DNA of 64,000 nucleotides from an uncultured Colwellia sp. (lineage in GTDB: Bacteria; Pseudomonadota; Gammaproteobacteria; Enterobacterales; Alteromonadaceae), in NCBI GenBank assembly GCA_913049915.1, contig CAJWZC010000007.1:1-64000 (forward strand), given 5' to 3'. The notes below the pieces were generated by a model, which made no database searches, was not told the origin of the DNA, and saw nothing but the letters and a program-made list of their open reading frames with translations. Below are positions 1 to 10,709 of this stretch, piece by piece (positions within the stretch are counted from its first letter, which is position 1; each line of letters starts with the position of its first letter). The position numbers and the translations under genes were made by a program.

Positions 1-72
1 GTCAGTAATCGTATCATAGAAGGCATTAGGCTTGGCAGGAAGATAGCTTTCGCTTGCCCACAATTAAGACAT

Positions 73-100
73 AAAAAAACCTGAATATTTCTATTCAGGC
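73..100 (-). terminator. Intrinsic terminator of groESL
   Basis: Read on the minus strand, an 8-bp perfect stem (CCTGAATA/TATTCAGG, 4-base loop) is followed by a run of seven T. It lies about 45 bases past the groEL stop codon, where the groESL transcript should end. The first 70 bases of the window beyond it hold no gene that I can support. Confidence 0.85.
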
Positions 101-145
101 TTTCGTTTAAGTGGTTAGACTTATAAAAATAGAGTTTTAACTCTA

Positions 146-1867
<1,722 letters not shown>

Positions 1868-1979
1868 TTACTTTAAGCTAATCGGCTCAAGAGCAAAGAA
1901 AAAGCACGAAGCTTACGCTAGTAAGTGAGCACTTTTGATATCGCTATTGTGTAGTATTAGCGACAAGTTAAGTTCTTAA

Positions 1980-2270
1980 TTATTCGACGATTGCTAAAAT
2001 ATCTGATTCACTAAGGATAAGTACTTCTTCGCCATCAATTTTTTCAGCTTTAACGCCATAACCTTCACTGAAGATCACTTGGTCGCCAACTTTTACGTCT
2101 AATGCACGTACTTCACCATTTTCTAAAATACGACCATTACCTACAGCAATAACTTCAGCGCGAGTAGATTTTTCAGCAGCACTACCCATTAGTACAATAC
2201 CGCCAGCAGACTTTGATTCAGCTTCTTTACGTTTAACAATGACACGATCATGTAGTGGACGAATGCTCAT
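1980..2270 (-). CDS. groES: Co-chaperonin GroES (10 kDa)
   Basis: GroES caps the GroEL cylinder as a heptameric lid. The 96-residue protein starts [14 protein letters not shown], carries the mobile-loop region [11 protein letters not shown] that contacts GroEL, and ends [10 protein letters not shown]; all are typical. It is the first gene of the groESL operon. The start codon follows a GGAGAG-like ribosome binding site on the minus strand. Regulation is probably by sigma-32, from the promoter at 2355-2380. Confidence 0.97.
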   Translation of the reverse strand: MSIRPLHDRVIVKRKEAESKSAGGIVLMGSAAEKSTRAEVIAVGNGRILENGEVRALDVKVGDQVIFSEGYGVKAEKIDGEEVLILSESDILAIVE

Positions 2271-2354
2271 TAATTCTCTCCAGAGATTACTTGTTTAATT
2301 AATTAATTGTTTAGTAAGTTTTCTAGCCTTAGCTAGTGCTTGTTGATAATAGAA

Positions 2355-2380
2355 ATGGGGATAAAAAAAGCCGACACAAG
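2355..2380 (-). promoter_or_regulatory. Sigma-32 (heat-shock) type promoter for groESL
   Basis: On the minus strand CTTGTG and CCCCATTT are separated by 14 bases, counted between the two hexamers. The known sigma-32 pattern is CTTGAA, 13-15 bases, CCCCATNT. The -10 element matches fully and the -35 element in four of six positions. Transcription would begin near 2348, giving a leader of about 78 bases before groES. The -35 element sits in the loop of the hairpin at 2363-2389. Confidence 0.75.
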
Positions 2381-2389
2381 GTCAGCTTT
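2363..2389 (-). terminator. Intrinsic terminator overlapping the groESL promoter
   Basis: On the minus strand AAAGCTGAC and GTCGGCTTT form a 9-bp stem with one G-U pair and a CTTGT loop, followed by further T residues. It would stop transcripts arriving from fxsA, which ends about 395 bases upstream. The same bases carry the -35 element of the heat-shock promoter. Confidence 0.6.
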
Positions 2390-2420
2390 AAAATAAATTT
2401 ATTCCTAGTAAGTAGTAAAT

Positions 2421-2716
2421 ACCAATATGATTAATTTATTGATCTCTTAATAATAAATTAATCAGTGGGGTCATACCTACTTCACTTAGAAATACTCGTT
2501 TCAAGAAACATGAGCGAATCATAATCAAGGTACATTTTTGTTAAGGGTTACTCTGGAGAATGTGCTCCTGCATTCTCTAAAAGGCTACATCGATGCAGCG
2601 TTCTTAAAAATAAATATAACCTTGATTTTTTTGCTAAGTCATCCCCAAGAAAATGTTTTATAGTCGCTTTATACTGCGTTATTGATTTCAACAATATAAT
2701 AACTATTTTGTTCAAT
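2421..2716. repeat. Nested palindromic intergenic element, dispersed repeat copy A
   Basis: This fills the 513-base gap between groES and fxsA and has no plausible gene. It holds perfect inverted pairs: 13 bp at 2428-2440/2452-2464, 9 bp (AATCAAGGT/ACCTTGATT) at 2523-2531/2619-2627, and 7 bp (GAGAATG/CATTCTC) at 2556-2562/2571-2577. Two sub-segments resemble the 39992-40476 gap: GGCTACATCGATGCAGCGTT against AGCTACGCCGATGCAGTGTC, and a stretch around TACTGCGTTATTG against TACAGCGTTATCG. The edges are approximate. Confidence 0.5.
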
Positions 2717-2783
2717 CAATGCCTTACCTAAAGACGTTTATAATTCTATCTGAATCATACATCTTCGAGTAGAGCTGGTATAA

Positions 2784-3302
2784 CTAATCTTTACGCTTAA
2801 ACTCCCCTTCTAAGGTATCACCTTGGTGATGTGAAATAGGTTCATTTGTTGAAGTGCTTGACGACGTGAAGGGTTCATTACTATTTTCATGCTGATAGAC
2901 ATTACCCGCTGAACCATGATGAAAGGAGGCACCTGCACCAAGTGGATTAACTTTGAGGTGCTGTTGTACTTGAGCGGCAATTGCTACACGTACGCTTGGC
3001 AGGAGTAACAACAAACCAAATATATCAGTGACAAAGCCGGGTGTTACTAAGAAAACACCTGCGACTAATAACATTAACCCCGTTACTATTTCACCTGAGG
3101 GCATCTCACCCTGCGCCATTTTTTTTTGTACCGACTGTAAAGTTACCAAGCCTTGTTGACGTACATATTTAGCGCCTAACCAAGCACTTAAAATAACAAT
3201 AGCAATTGTTGGCCAAACACCTAATAAGGCGCCTACTTGCATAATAACTGTTATTTCGATGATAGGGATAATAATAAAAAGTACAAATAATAGTTGAAAC
3301 AT
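2784..3302 (-). CDS. fxsA: FxsA family inner-membrane protein
   Basis: FxsA is a small membrane protein known in E. coli for relieving F-plasmid exclusion of phage T7; its normal role is unknown. The 172-residue product begins with hydrophobic segments (MFQLLFVLFIIIPIIEI, then LGVWPTIAIVILSAWLGA), a conserved YVRQQGL loop and a third membrane segment around residues 75-105. The last 60 residues are a hydrophilic tail rich in Ser, Thr and His that is poorly conserved in the family. It lies just upstream of groES on the same strand, as in E. coli. Confidence 0.9.
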   Translation of the reverse strand: MFQLLFVLFIIIPIIEITVIMQVGALLGVWPTIAIVILSAWLGAKYVRQQGLVTLQSVQKKMAQGEMPSGEIVTGLMLLVAGVFLVTPGFVTDIFGLLLLLPSVRVAIAAQVQQHLKVNPLGAGASFHHGSAGNVYQHENSNEPFTSSSTSTNEPISHHQGDTLEGEFKRKD

Positions 3303-3447
3303 GATGATTCCTTATTTTTCTATGAAACTTATATTGGGCTAAACAGGTCTTTTTCAAGGCCAAACGTTTAGTATCAGTATTAGCCCTAAGTTTTCCTTAA
3401 CACTCAAGGTATACTATCAACAAGAACAGAACGATAAGGTAACAAAA

Positions 3448-3759
3448 TTGTATCAATTAGTACTCACTACCTGTCCAGATGAAACTGTAGCTAAAAGTAT
3501 TGCACAATGTTTGGTGACAGAAAAACTTGCCGCCTGCGTTAATATTGTTCCTAATATTACTTCAGTATACTCTTGGCAAGACGAATTACATTGCGACAAT
3601 GAAGTACAGTTACTGATAAAAACCGATGAAAAAAAATTCGTGATGTTAAATGATCGAATTAACCAATTACACCCGTATGACGTGGTGGAAGTTATTGCCT
3701 TGAACATCCAGCAAGGTGATAAGTATTATTTAAACTGGATCACTAACTCTTTGAAGTAG
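3448..3759 (+). CDS. cutA: Divalent-cation tolerance protein CutA
   Basis: CutA is a small trimeric cytosolic protein linked to copper and divalent-metal tolerance, fold-related to PII. The 103 residues include the family core: the AACVNIVPNITSVYSWQ strand-loop with the conserved ACVN and YSW, and HPYDVVEVIAL near the C-terminus. The start is TTG, preceded 7 bases upstream by AAGGT. The gene ends 5 bases before dsbD, so the two are probably co-transcribed and perhaps translationally linked. The cutA-dsbD order is also found in E. coli. Confidence 0.93.
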   Translation: MYQLVLTTCPDETVAKSIAQCLVTEKLAACVNIVPNITSVYSWQDELHCDNEVQLLIKTDEKKFVMLNDRINQLHPYDVVEVIALNIQQGDKYYLNWITNSLK

Positions 3760-3764
3760 GCTTA

Positions 3765-5609
3765 ATGAAAAATTTACTATCCCTATGCTTAATAATGTTA
3801 GCAGCTTTTACTTTTTATCCCGCTGCAGCACAAGAAAAGCAATCAATTTTTGATATCTCTGATACCAGCTTATTCAGTAATGACGATGAGTTTTTAAAAG
3901 TTGATGAAGCATTCAACTTTAATTTTTATCAGAAAGATAATCAGTTAGAAGTGAGCTTCGACATTGCCCCTGGATATTACCTATATCGTCACCAATTTAA
4001 ATTTAAAGGTAAAGATATCAACTTTACTCCGGTTTTATTACCTGGAGGCATAGACCATGAAGATGAATTTTTTGGTATTCAAAAAATATTTACTGAGCAA
4101 TTATCATTCATCATAAACCTTGGACAAGTTTCAAGTAATGGCTCTATCAAAATTACTTACCAAGGCTGCGCTGAAAAGGGGCTATGTTACCCGCCAACAA
4201 GTAAAGTCATTGAATTAAGTAAATTAGTTGTTAGTGAGAGTATTACTAACGACTCGACGTTATCAACTCTGAGCCTGAGTGATAACCTTAAACCAAACCA
4301 AGTTGATGTTCCAAAAAGTGAACAACATCAGTTATCTGATATGCTCAAGCAAGATAGTTTACTCTTAACGCTAATAGCCTTTTTTGTTGGTGGTTTATTA
4401 TTGTCATTCACGCCATGTGTCTTCCCTATGTACCCAATATTAACGGGTATTATTGTCGGACAAGGTAAAACATTAACGACTAAAAAAGCATTCACCCTAT
4501 CTTTTATTTATGTACAAGGTATGGCGATTACATACACATTATTAGGAATCGTTGTTGCTTTAGCTGGAGCAAAATTTCAGGCATTGTTTCAACACCCCAT
4601 TGTACTGATTAGTTTAAGTATATTATTCATATTTTTAGCGCTATCCATGTTTGGTGTTTTTAATTTAGCTCTACCTGCTAGTTGGCAAAATAAATTAAAT
4701 AACATCAGTAACAACCAAAAAGGTGGGTCAATTACAGGTGTACTGATGATGGGAGTTATCTCTGGGTTAGTAGCTTCGCCCTGTACTACCGCGCCATTAA
4801 CCGGTGCATTATTATATATTTCTCAAACAGGTGATGTAGTACTTGGTGCCTCAGCTTTATATGCGCTAAGTTTGGGCATGGGCTTACCTTTATTGGTACT
4901 AGGTAGCTCTGGCGGTAAGTTACTCCCTAAAGCGGGTGCATGGATGAATATAATCAAAAATATTTTCGGTTTATTATTATTAGCTGTTCCGATATTCTTA
5001 CTTGAACGCTTTATCCCTGAAGTCGCTAGCCAAGTATTATGGTCATTATTAATATTAGCCAGTGCCAGCTATTTTTATGTCGCTAACCAAAATCATGCTG
5101 CAGGGCAAAGCCCGCAACAGGAAAAAGGCTTTTGGTATGGCTTACGATCTCTAGTTATATTTTTAATGTTATTTTTTGGTGCTAACCTTGCCTACCAATT
5201 AGTCTTTCCAAGTAACACCGTTGCTAGCAATGATGTTAAACACGCTAGTTTTAAACAAGTAACGTCTTTAGCACAACTACAAAATGAAGTGACTAATGCC
5301 AATACGCAGGATAAGACTGTCATGGTAGATTTATACGCAGATTGGTGTATCGCTTGTAAAGAATTTGAAAAATATACCTTTACAGATACTCAAGTACAAA
5401 AAGCCTTAGCTAATACAGTGTGGTTGCAAATAGACATGACAGATTTTGATTCTACTGAGAATGCCGAACTTGTTCGGCATTATACCATTTTGGGGTTACC
5501 GTCTATTTTATTTTTTGATTTGCAAGGCAATGAATTAACTAAACAGCGTACCACCGGATTTATGAAAGCCACTGAGTTTACTAGCCACGTTCAGTCTATA
5601 TTTAAATAA
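3765..5609 (+). CDS. dsbD: Thiol:disulfide interchange protein DsbD
   Basis: DsbD carries electrons from cytosolic thioredoxin across the inner membrane to periplasmic partners such as DsbC. The 614 residues contain, in order: a signal peptide (MKNLLSLCLIMLAAFTFYPAAAQ), the periplasmic alpha domain with the cysteine pair GCAEKGLC, a multi-span membrane domain with redox cysteines in FTPCVFPMYP and ASPCTTAPL, and a C-terminal thioredoxin-like domain with WCIAC. All six expected cysteines are present, so the protein should be functional. It follows cutA by 5 bases. Confidence 0.97.
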   Translation: MKNLLSLCLIMLAAFTFYPAAAQEKQSIFDISDTSLFSNDDEFLKVDEAFNFNFYQKDNQLEVSFDIAPGYYLYRHQFKFKGKDINFTPVLLPGGIDHEDEFFGIQKIFTEQLSFIINLGQVSSNGSIKITYQGCAEKGLCYPPTSKVIELSKLVVSESITNDSTLSTLSLSDNLKPNQVDVPKSEQHQLSDMLKQDSLLLTLIAFFVGGLLLSFTPCVFPMYPILTGIIVGQGKTLTTKKAFTLSFIYVQGMAITYTLLGIVVALAGAKFQALFQHPIVLISLSILFIFLALSMFGVFNLALPASWQNKLNNISNNQKGGSITGVLMMGVISGLVASPCTTAPLTGALLYISQTGDVVLGASALYALSLGMGLPLLVLGSSGGKLLPKAGAWMNIIKNIFGLLLLAVPIFLLERFIPEVASQVLWSLLILASASYFYVANQNHAAGQSPQQEKGFWYGLRSLVIFLMLFFGANLAYQLVFPSNTVASNDVKHASFKQVTSLAQLQNEVTNANTQDKTVMVDLYADWCIACKEFEKYTFTDTQVQKALANTVWLQIDMTDFDSTENAELVRHYTILGLPSILFFDLQGNELTKQRTTGFMKATEFTSHVQSIFK

Positions 5610-5618
5610 TGGATAGAG

Positions 5619-5647
5619 ATAAGTCAGTTAAGCTTAGGCTGACTTAT
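5619..5647. terminator. Hairpin between convergent dsbD and GGDEF-EAL gene
   Basis: ATAAGTCAG and CTGACTTAT form a perfect 9-bp stem around an 11-base loop. It lies just past dsbD and overlaps the last codons of the convergent gene. There is no long T-run, so termination is possible but not certain. Confidence 0.45.
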
Positions 5648-8105
5648 TTACTGAGATATCATCAGTAATAACTTTCGGGACTTTCCAGTAACCACCTGTT
5701 GTATGTTTCTCTATTGAAGATAATAAATCTTTCTCTGGAATTGGTTTAGAATAATAATACCCTTGAATAATATCGCAATCATTCTCAGTCAAACTACGTA
5801 ACTGCGCTTGAGTTTCAACACCTTCAGCAACCACTATTAAACCCAGATTTTTGACCATGGCAATAGTAGAAGTGATGATTTGAAAATCTGAATGGTTTTC
5901 TAACATGCCATAGATAAAGCTTTTATCTATTTTAATCACATCAACAGGCATTTTCTTCAAGTAAGCTAACGAAGAATAGCCGGTACCAAAATCATCAATA
6001 GCAAAACTAAAACCAATAGTTTTTAAGGTCTGCATTGTAGTAATAGTATAGTCCATGTCTTTAACTAGGGTTTGCTCTGTTAATTCCAATTCAAAGTTTT
6101 GCGCTGTTAATGAGAACTCTTCTAACAAATCCTTTAAGAATAGCGGTAAATTAGCATCCATAAACTGTCCCGCAGATAAATTTATTGCTATCCGTACGTC
6201 CTCTAAACCATATTTTTTTAGTTCTATCACTAGCTCAAAGCATCGACGTATAATCCAATAACCTAGTTCAATCATGTGTTGTGAGTTTTCTAATATAGGA
6301 ATAAAATCTTCCGGTGAGATCATACCGCGTAAAGGATGTTGCCAACGTAATAATGCTTCAAATCCATATATTTTTTTTGTTTTAGCACATATTTGCGGTT
6401 GTAAGCTTAAGCTAAACTGTTGCTTAGCCAGCGCTTGTCTAACTTCACCTTCAAGCATGACTCGATGAGCAACACGCTGAAACATTTCTTGATGATAAAT
6501 ATGATATTTTCCACCACCATTATCTTTAGCTTCGTACATAGCAATATCGGCATGACTGATCAAATCATCTGATTTTTCTATCGTTGATTCAGTATAAGCA
6601 ATGCCTATACTTGTTGATACATAGAAAATATTTGAACCAAGTTTTATTGCCTCTTTAAATTGAAGTAGTATTTTTTCTGCTACTTCAATAGCTTCTTCAA
6701 TCCCTTTAAGATGACTTAATACAATAACGAACTCATCTCCACCAAAGCGGCATACTAGATCTATTTCACCGACGCTTACGCAAACACGTTCAGCTGCTTG
6801 AATAAGTAGTTTGTCGCCAATATTGTGGCCATTACTATCGTTCACCTTTTTAAAGTCATCTAAATCGAGAAACAGTACTGCGACACCACTTTTATGACGG
6901 ACAATATTACCAAGTGATTTACGTAAATGGTAATTCAACATATTCCTATTCGGTAAACCCGTGAGTAGGTCGTACATTGAAATATTCTCTAACTCTTTAG
7001 TCTTTTGCTCGACCACCAAATTAAGTTGTTCTAATTCAAAGCTAAGTTCTTGTGATGAATTAGCTAATACATCTAATTCATCGGCAAATAGTCTTGGTCT
7101 TTTTAAGTCCACTTGCCGGAACTGACTGAATTTTTTTTGCGCTAAGAGAGGTAAAGCATTGGACAGCAATAGTAATCTCTTGGTGAAAGGACTAGAAATA
7201 AAATAAACAAAGCCGGCTAATAAGCTAAAGATAAGACTTAACGATAGTATAAAGCGATTTTGATAAGCATCATTTTTTGCTTTGTAGATTGTTACATCAT
7301 CAATTAAGGCTAAATAAAAATCTTGCTTAGCTTGTTTTGATAAAATTAATAAATCAACTAAATAGCTATTATTATCTAAATCTAGTTGTAAGCCTTGATT
7401 TAACACTTTTTTAAGTAATGTATGAGGATTTTCAATAGCCAATAAAGACTCTGTTAATTTCATATTAGATGCTGAACTGACTTTAATAAAGGTAGACTTT
7501 ATGCCACTTTTATTTTCAACAGGAATACTGATGACGGCAACATCTCTATTTAATGTTGTCTTTAACGCAAACAACATATCAACAAGTGAAGTGCTCATGG
7601 TAACAACCACCATATCACCTTCTTTATTTAGCAAGGGTAAACTCAACAATAATTGGCAACTTTGTGGACAATATATTCTGTGTTCAGGTTCTTGTAATCT
7701 GAATACTTGTGCAATGTTATCTTGAATTGCTTGAGAGAAGTCATTCGTGGCAAACAAAATATTTTCTTGAGCATCAACTAACCAAATATCTTCTACATTA
7801 AGGTGTAACTGTAAAGCGTCATATTGCTTCTCAAGTTGTACCACTAAAATAGAAAAGTCGTCTTGCTGTGATAATTGTATTAAATCAGTAAAAGACTCTA
7901 TCCAAACGGTGAGCTTGTTACGTAAAATACTGTTATGTAAATTTACCTGTACTTGTCCTTGAGCAATATTTTTCTGCTGGAATTCTTGATAATCGGCTTG
8001 TAAGCGCCAATAAGATAGTGAAGAAAACCCTACTGCTAATAAGAGTAAGGTTGAGACAATCAATGTCAAAAGCTTGGTTGGTACACTAACGAATTTTTTG
8101 TTCAT
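5634..8105 (-). CDS. Membrane sensor GGDEF-EAL protein (c-di-GMP turnover)
   Basis: The 823-residue protein has an N-terminal membrane segment (about residues 10-32), a periplasmic region of roughly 240 residues, a second membrane segment near 280-305, a short linker, then a GGDEF domain (CRFGGDEF) and an EAL domain (FEALLRWQHP, DDFGTGYSSLAYL, AEGVET). Both catalytic signatures are intact, so it could make or degrade cyclic di-GMP. The product-inhibition site is absent: GEID stands where RxxD is expected before GGDEF. It is the last gene of a same-strand run with the barrel (8119-9405) and the binding-like protein (9383-9967), 13 bases after the barrel. The periplasmic part may sense a state of those two partners; that is inference. 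Confidence 0.92.
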   Translation of the reverse strand: MNKKFVSVPTKLLTLIVSTLLLLAVGFSSLSYWRLQADYQEFQQKNIAQGQVQVNLHNSILRNKLTVWIESFTDLIQLSQQDDFSILVVQLEKQYDALQLHLNVEDIWLVDAQENILFATNDFSQAIQDNIAQVFRLQEPEHRIYCPQSCQLLLSLPLLNKEGDMVVVTMSTSLVDMLFALKTTLNRDVAVISIPVENKSGIKSTFIKVSSASNMKLTESLLAIENPHTLLKKVLNQGLQLDLDNNSYLVDLLILSKQAKQDFYLALIDDVTIYKAKNDAYQNRFILSLSLIFSLLAGFVYFISSPFTKRLLLLSNALPLLAQKKFSQFRQVDLKRPRLFADELDVLANSSQELSFELEQLNLVVEQKTKELENISMYDLLTGLPNRNMLNYHLRKSLGNIVRHKSGVAVLFLDLDDFKKVNDSNGHNIGDKLLIQAAERVCVSVGEIDLVCRFGGDEFVIVLSHLKGIEEAIEVAEKILLQFKEAIKLGSNIFYVSTSIGIAYTESTIEKSDDLISHADIAMYEAKDNGGGKYHIYHQEMFQRVAHRVMLEGEVRQALAKQQFSLSLQPQICAKTKKIYGFEALLRWQHPLRGMISPEDFIPILENSQHMIELGYWIIRRCFELVIELKKYGLEDVRIAINLSAGQFMDANLPLFLKDLLEEFSLTAQNFELELTEQTLVKDMDYTITTMQTLKTIGFSFAIDDFGTGYSSLAYLKKMPVDVIKIDKSFIYGMLENHSDFQIITSTIAMVKNLGLIVVAEGVETQAQLRSLTENDCDIIQGYYYSKPIPEKDLLSSIEKHTTGGYWKVPKVITDDISVNKSA

Positions 8106-8118
8106 TTTCCTACTACTT

Positions 8119-9405
8119 TTAAAACCAATACATCAACTGGACAGCCCACATACGCCAATCTTCAGAGTCATTAATTAGCGTATTTGGCATCACAACAGGC
8201 GTGAGTCTACCAGCGCCATTTACCCAGTGATATTCCATGCGAACACTAAAATCACTGGTAATGTCATAATTAATCCCTATAGTGATATCTTTATGGAAAC
8301 CAAAATAATATGGTACCGCACCACCTGTACTTTGTTCCAATTTATACCCATCTTTGTCTTCTTTATCTAAGTAAAAATTTTCATATCGAGCTAAGACTGT
8401 TAAATCTGATGTTAATTTATAACGTATTTGCCCATAATATCCTTGGCCAGTACTATCTTTATAAAAATTAGGATCGTAAAAGCCATCAGTAACAAAACGT
8501 TGTTGATAAATTTCCCCACTAAATTCCCAATACTCACCTTCGTAGATTGCATTAATAGTATAAAACTGAAAACTAAAATCTGCGTCAGAAGCAAAGTCAA
8601 ACATTTCATTTTTTTGGTAACTAAAATCTGAATCAAGTAAAGAAAAACCAAAACGCCAAGGAGAAAAAGCTGGTTGCCAGTATACGCTCGCATGGTTCTC
8701 ATATTCTTGCTTAGCGACCCCCATGGCAATATCTCCTAAAAGAATATCAGTTTGTTCATTAGAAACTGTTGATTTACCGTAACTCAAAGTAAAGTCGAAA
8801 TTACCTAATCCATCATTGCTATGACTAATTTTTACCGCTGCACCATCACTACCTACTGCAATATCCCGAAAACCATCGAAATAAACAGATTGTGGCAAGA
8901 TAATACTAGGTCGCGCAAAAGGAATAACTCTTGAGCTTGAATATAGCCAGTGATTATTTTTAAAGCGTCCTAAATAAATATTTGTTTGCCAAGATTCACT
9001 ATTGTAAGCAGACCAATCAAGTAACGCGTAATCTACCCTGAAGCCTTTTTCGTATCGATTACCACCATCTAAATAAACCACTTGTCCTGCAAGACGAAAC
9101 TTATCTGATAATTGATAAGAAGCGTTAAGGCCTATTTCAGTTAATTCTGTCGACAGCTCCCCATCATCATTAACAAAGTCACTGCCGTTAACATCAATTA
9201 TCCCTTGTGAAATAAAACCGTGAAATTGGAAGTCTTGCGAGTTTGAATACGTTTTATTATCTTCTGCTTTTATCGCTCCTGCGTAGTAAGCAGTCAAGAT
9301 TACCGCGAGCACCACTGTGCGCGAAATAAACGTTATAAAACAATATAAAATATTAACTCTACAAAATATTTCAACTGCAGTATTAGTCTTTAATTTTGAC
9401 AACAT
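8119..9405 (-). CDS. Outer-membrane beta-barrel (porin-like) protein
   Basis: A 428-residue exported protein with a long hydrophobic N-terminus and a probable cleavage after AIKA. It continues with alternating aromatic/polar strands typical of a barrel and ends in LMYWF, the terminal Phe expected for outer-membrane insertion. I do not recognise a named family with certainty; phosphate-selective-porin-like proteins are the closest type. The start is supported by AAAGGAG six bases upstream. It overlaps the upstream gene by 23 bases, which points to coupled translation. The downstream neighbour is a c-di-GMP enzyme. Confidence 0.75.
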   Translation of the reverse strand: MLSKLKTNTAVEIFCRVNILYCFITFISRTVVLAVILTAYYAGAIKAEDNKTYSNSQDFQFHGFISQGIIDVNGSDFVNDDGELSTELTEIGLNASYQLSDKFRLAGQVVYLDGGNRYEKGFRVDYALLDWSAYNSESWQTNIYLGRFKNNHWLYSSSRVIPFARPSIILPQSVYFDGFRDIAVGSDGAAVKISHSNDGLGNFDFTLSYGKSTVSNEQTDILLGDIAMGVAKQEYENHASVYWQPAFSPWRFGFSLLDSDFSYQKNEMFDFASDADFSFQFYTINAIYEGEYWEFSGEIYQQRFVTDGFYDPNFYKDSTGQGYYGQIRYKLTSDLTVLARYENFYLDKEDKDGYKLEQSTGGAVPYYFGFHKDITIGINYDITSDFSVRMEYHWVNGAGRLTPVVMPNTLINDSEDWRMWAVQLMYWF

Positions 9406-9967
9406 TGACTACTCCTTTACTGCTGAACTGTTGCTCATCTTCCATTTCAGGAAATAGTGTACTCATCGTACTTTTATTTCGTCTTATTTTTGTTACCACT
9501 CTGTCACTTATATAACCGATAGCACCAGGTGTTTTGTTAACCGCTTGAATAAGTTCTTCTTGAGATGCAACGATTGTCGGCGCAACACCTAAACCTGAAT
9601 AAGTTAATTTATACCAAATCCGGTTAAGTTGGTAAGGGAATATCTGCAAACGTTCTTTAGCAAATCGCTTATGAATATTATGCCGACTAGGTAAAACAAA
9701 TACACTTATCGCACTATTATCACTCCAACGTAATTGGCGCATTGTATAAATACGCCGTAACTGCGACTTAGTTAAGCTACTTTCAGCAACTTGTGGATGA
9801 GTTATTACCTCAATCGCTGAAACTTGTGAAGTCACAAGGCACGCAATGAGTACAATAACTAGGGAATAGTCTTTGATGTGAGATCCCTTACGGTAAAACC
9901 GCAATAAAAATAAAAAAACCTTTAAAATCAATATGGTAATAACAATAACTAAATAATAATAGCCCAA
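9383..9967 (-). CDS. Small periplasmic phosphate-binding (PstS)-like protein
   Basis: After a signal-like segment (IVLIACLVTSQVSA) come about 145 residues resembling the minimal PBP-like domain related to PstS: VITHPQVAESSLTKSQLRRI, then RLQIFPYQLNRIWYKL, then TPGAIGYISD. It is far shorter than true PstS (about 320 residues) and no ABC transporter genes are near, so uptake of phosphate is not shown. The frame opens at 9967, giving two hydrophobic stretches. A TTG at 9904 would yield a cleaner signal peptide and may be the real start. It is the first gene of the unit with the barrel and GGDEF-EAL genes. Confidence 0.7.
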   Translation of the reverse strand: MGYYYLVIVITILILKVFLFLLRFYRKGSHIKDYSLVIVLIACLVTSQVSAIEVITHPQVAESSLTKSQLRRIYTMRQLRWSDNSAISVFVLPSRHNIHKRFAKERLQIFPYQLNRIWYKLTYSGLGVAPTIVASQEELIQAVNKTPGAIGYISDRVVTKIRRNKSTMSTLFPEMEDEQQFSSKGVVNVVKIKD

Positions 9968-10158
9968 ATAACAAAAAAATCAAACATTTACCTCCCCAAA
10001 AGAGGTATGACCAGTACTTTGCTGCTATATTCTTCGAAAATACAGCTATTATCGTCAATAATAAAAAAAACATTAAAAATTAAATTTTTTTGTTCACAGT
10101 GGCTAGATTTTATGTAATTATTAGCCATAATTATTATTTAATAGTGTTTTAGCAGAAG

Positions 10159-10617
10159 ATGACCGCAAAGTTTACAGTTTTAGTGTTAAATGGACCAAAC
10201 TTAAATATGCTGGGTAAACGTGAGCCTGCCATTTATGGTAAGCAAAGTTTATCAGACATTATAGCTGAGCTGAGTCAACAGGCTGATGATAAGCAAATGA
10301 CACTACAGCATCTTCAAAGCAATGCTGAACATGAATTAATCGATACCATTCATCAAGGTTACCAACAGGTTGATTTTATCATTATTAACCCTGCTGCTTT
10401 CACACATACCAGTGTCGCGCTAAGAGATGCTTTACTCTCTGTTGCCATCCCTTTCATAGAAGTACACTTATCAAATGTACATGCTCGTGAAGCATTCAGA
10501 AAACATTCTTATTTATCTGATATTGCCATAGGTGTTATTTCGGGTTTTGGTACCCAAGGTTATAGCTTTGCCCTTGATGCTGCTCATACCTATTTAAATA
10601 AAGTACAAACAGATTAA
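10159..10617 (+). CDS. aroQ: 3-dehydroquinate dehydratase, type II
   Basis: AroQ catalyses the third step of the shikimate pathway, 3-dehydroquinate to 3-dehydroshikimate. The 152-residue protein has the type II signature [14 protein letters not shown] at the N-terminus with the catalytic Tyr in AIYG, the catalytic His region [16 protein letters not shown], and EVHLSN. It stands 92 bases upstream of accB on the same strand, the usual gammaproteobacterial order aroQ-accB-accC. Confidence 0.97.
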   Translation: MTAKFTVLVLNGPNLNMLGKREPAIYGKQSLSDIIAELSQQADDKQMTLQHLQSNAEHELIDTIHQGYQQVDFIIINPAAFTHTSVALRDALLSVAIPFIEVHLSNVHAREAFRKHSYLSDIAIGVISGFGTQGYSFALDAAHTYLNKVQTD

Positions 10618-10709
10618 TAATAACGAATAACAAACCGTAACAGTTAGTGACCACTCATTAACTTATATTTAAAAATATTATTTTTAGTAACTCAAATTAA
10701 GGTGTCCCA

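Noticed and set aside
1-70. Short open frames on both strands before the groEL terminator
   Set aside because: Each is under 30 codons and cut by the window edge, with no recognisable family.
9888-10073. Hydrophobic 61-codon frame upstream of the PstS-like gene
   Set aside because: AT-rich sequence gives hydrophobic codons by chance; overlaps the real gene start and lacks a ribosome site.
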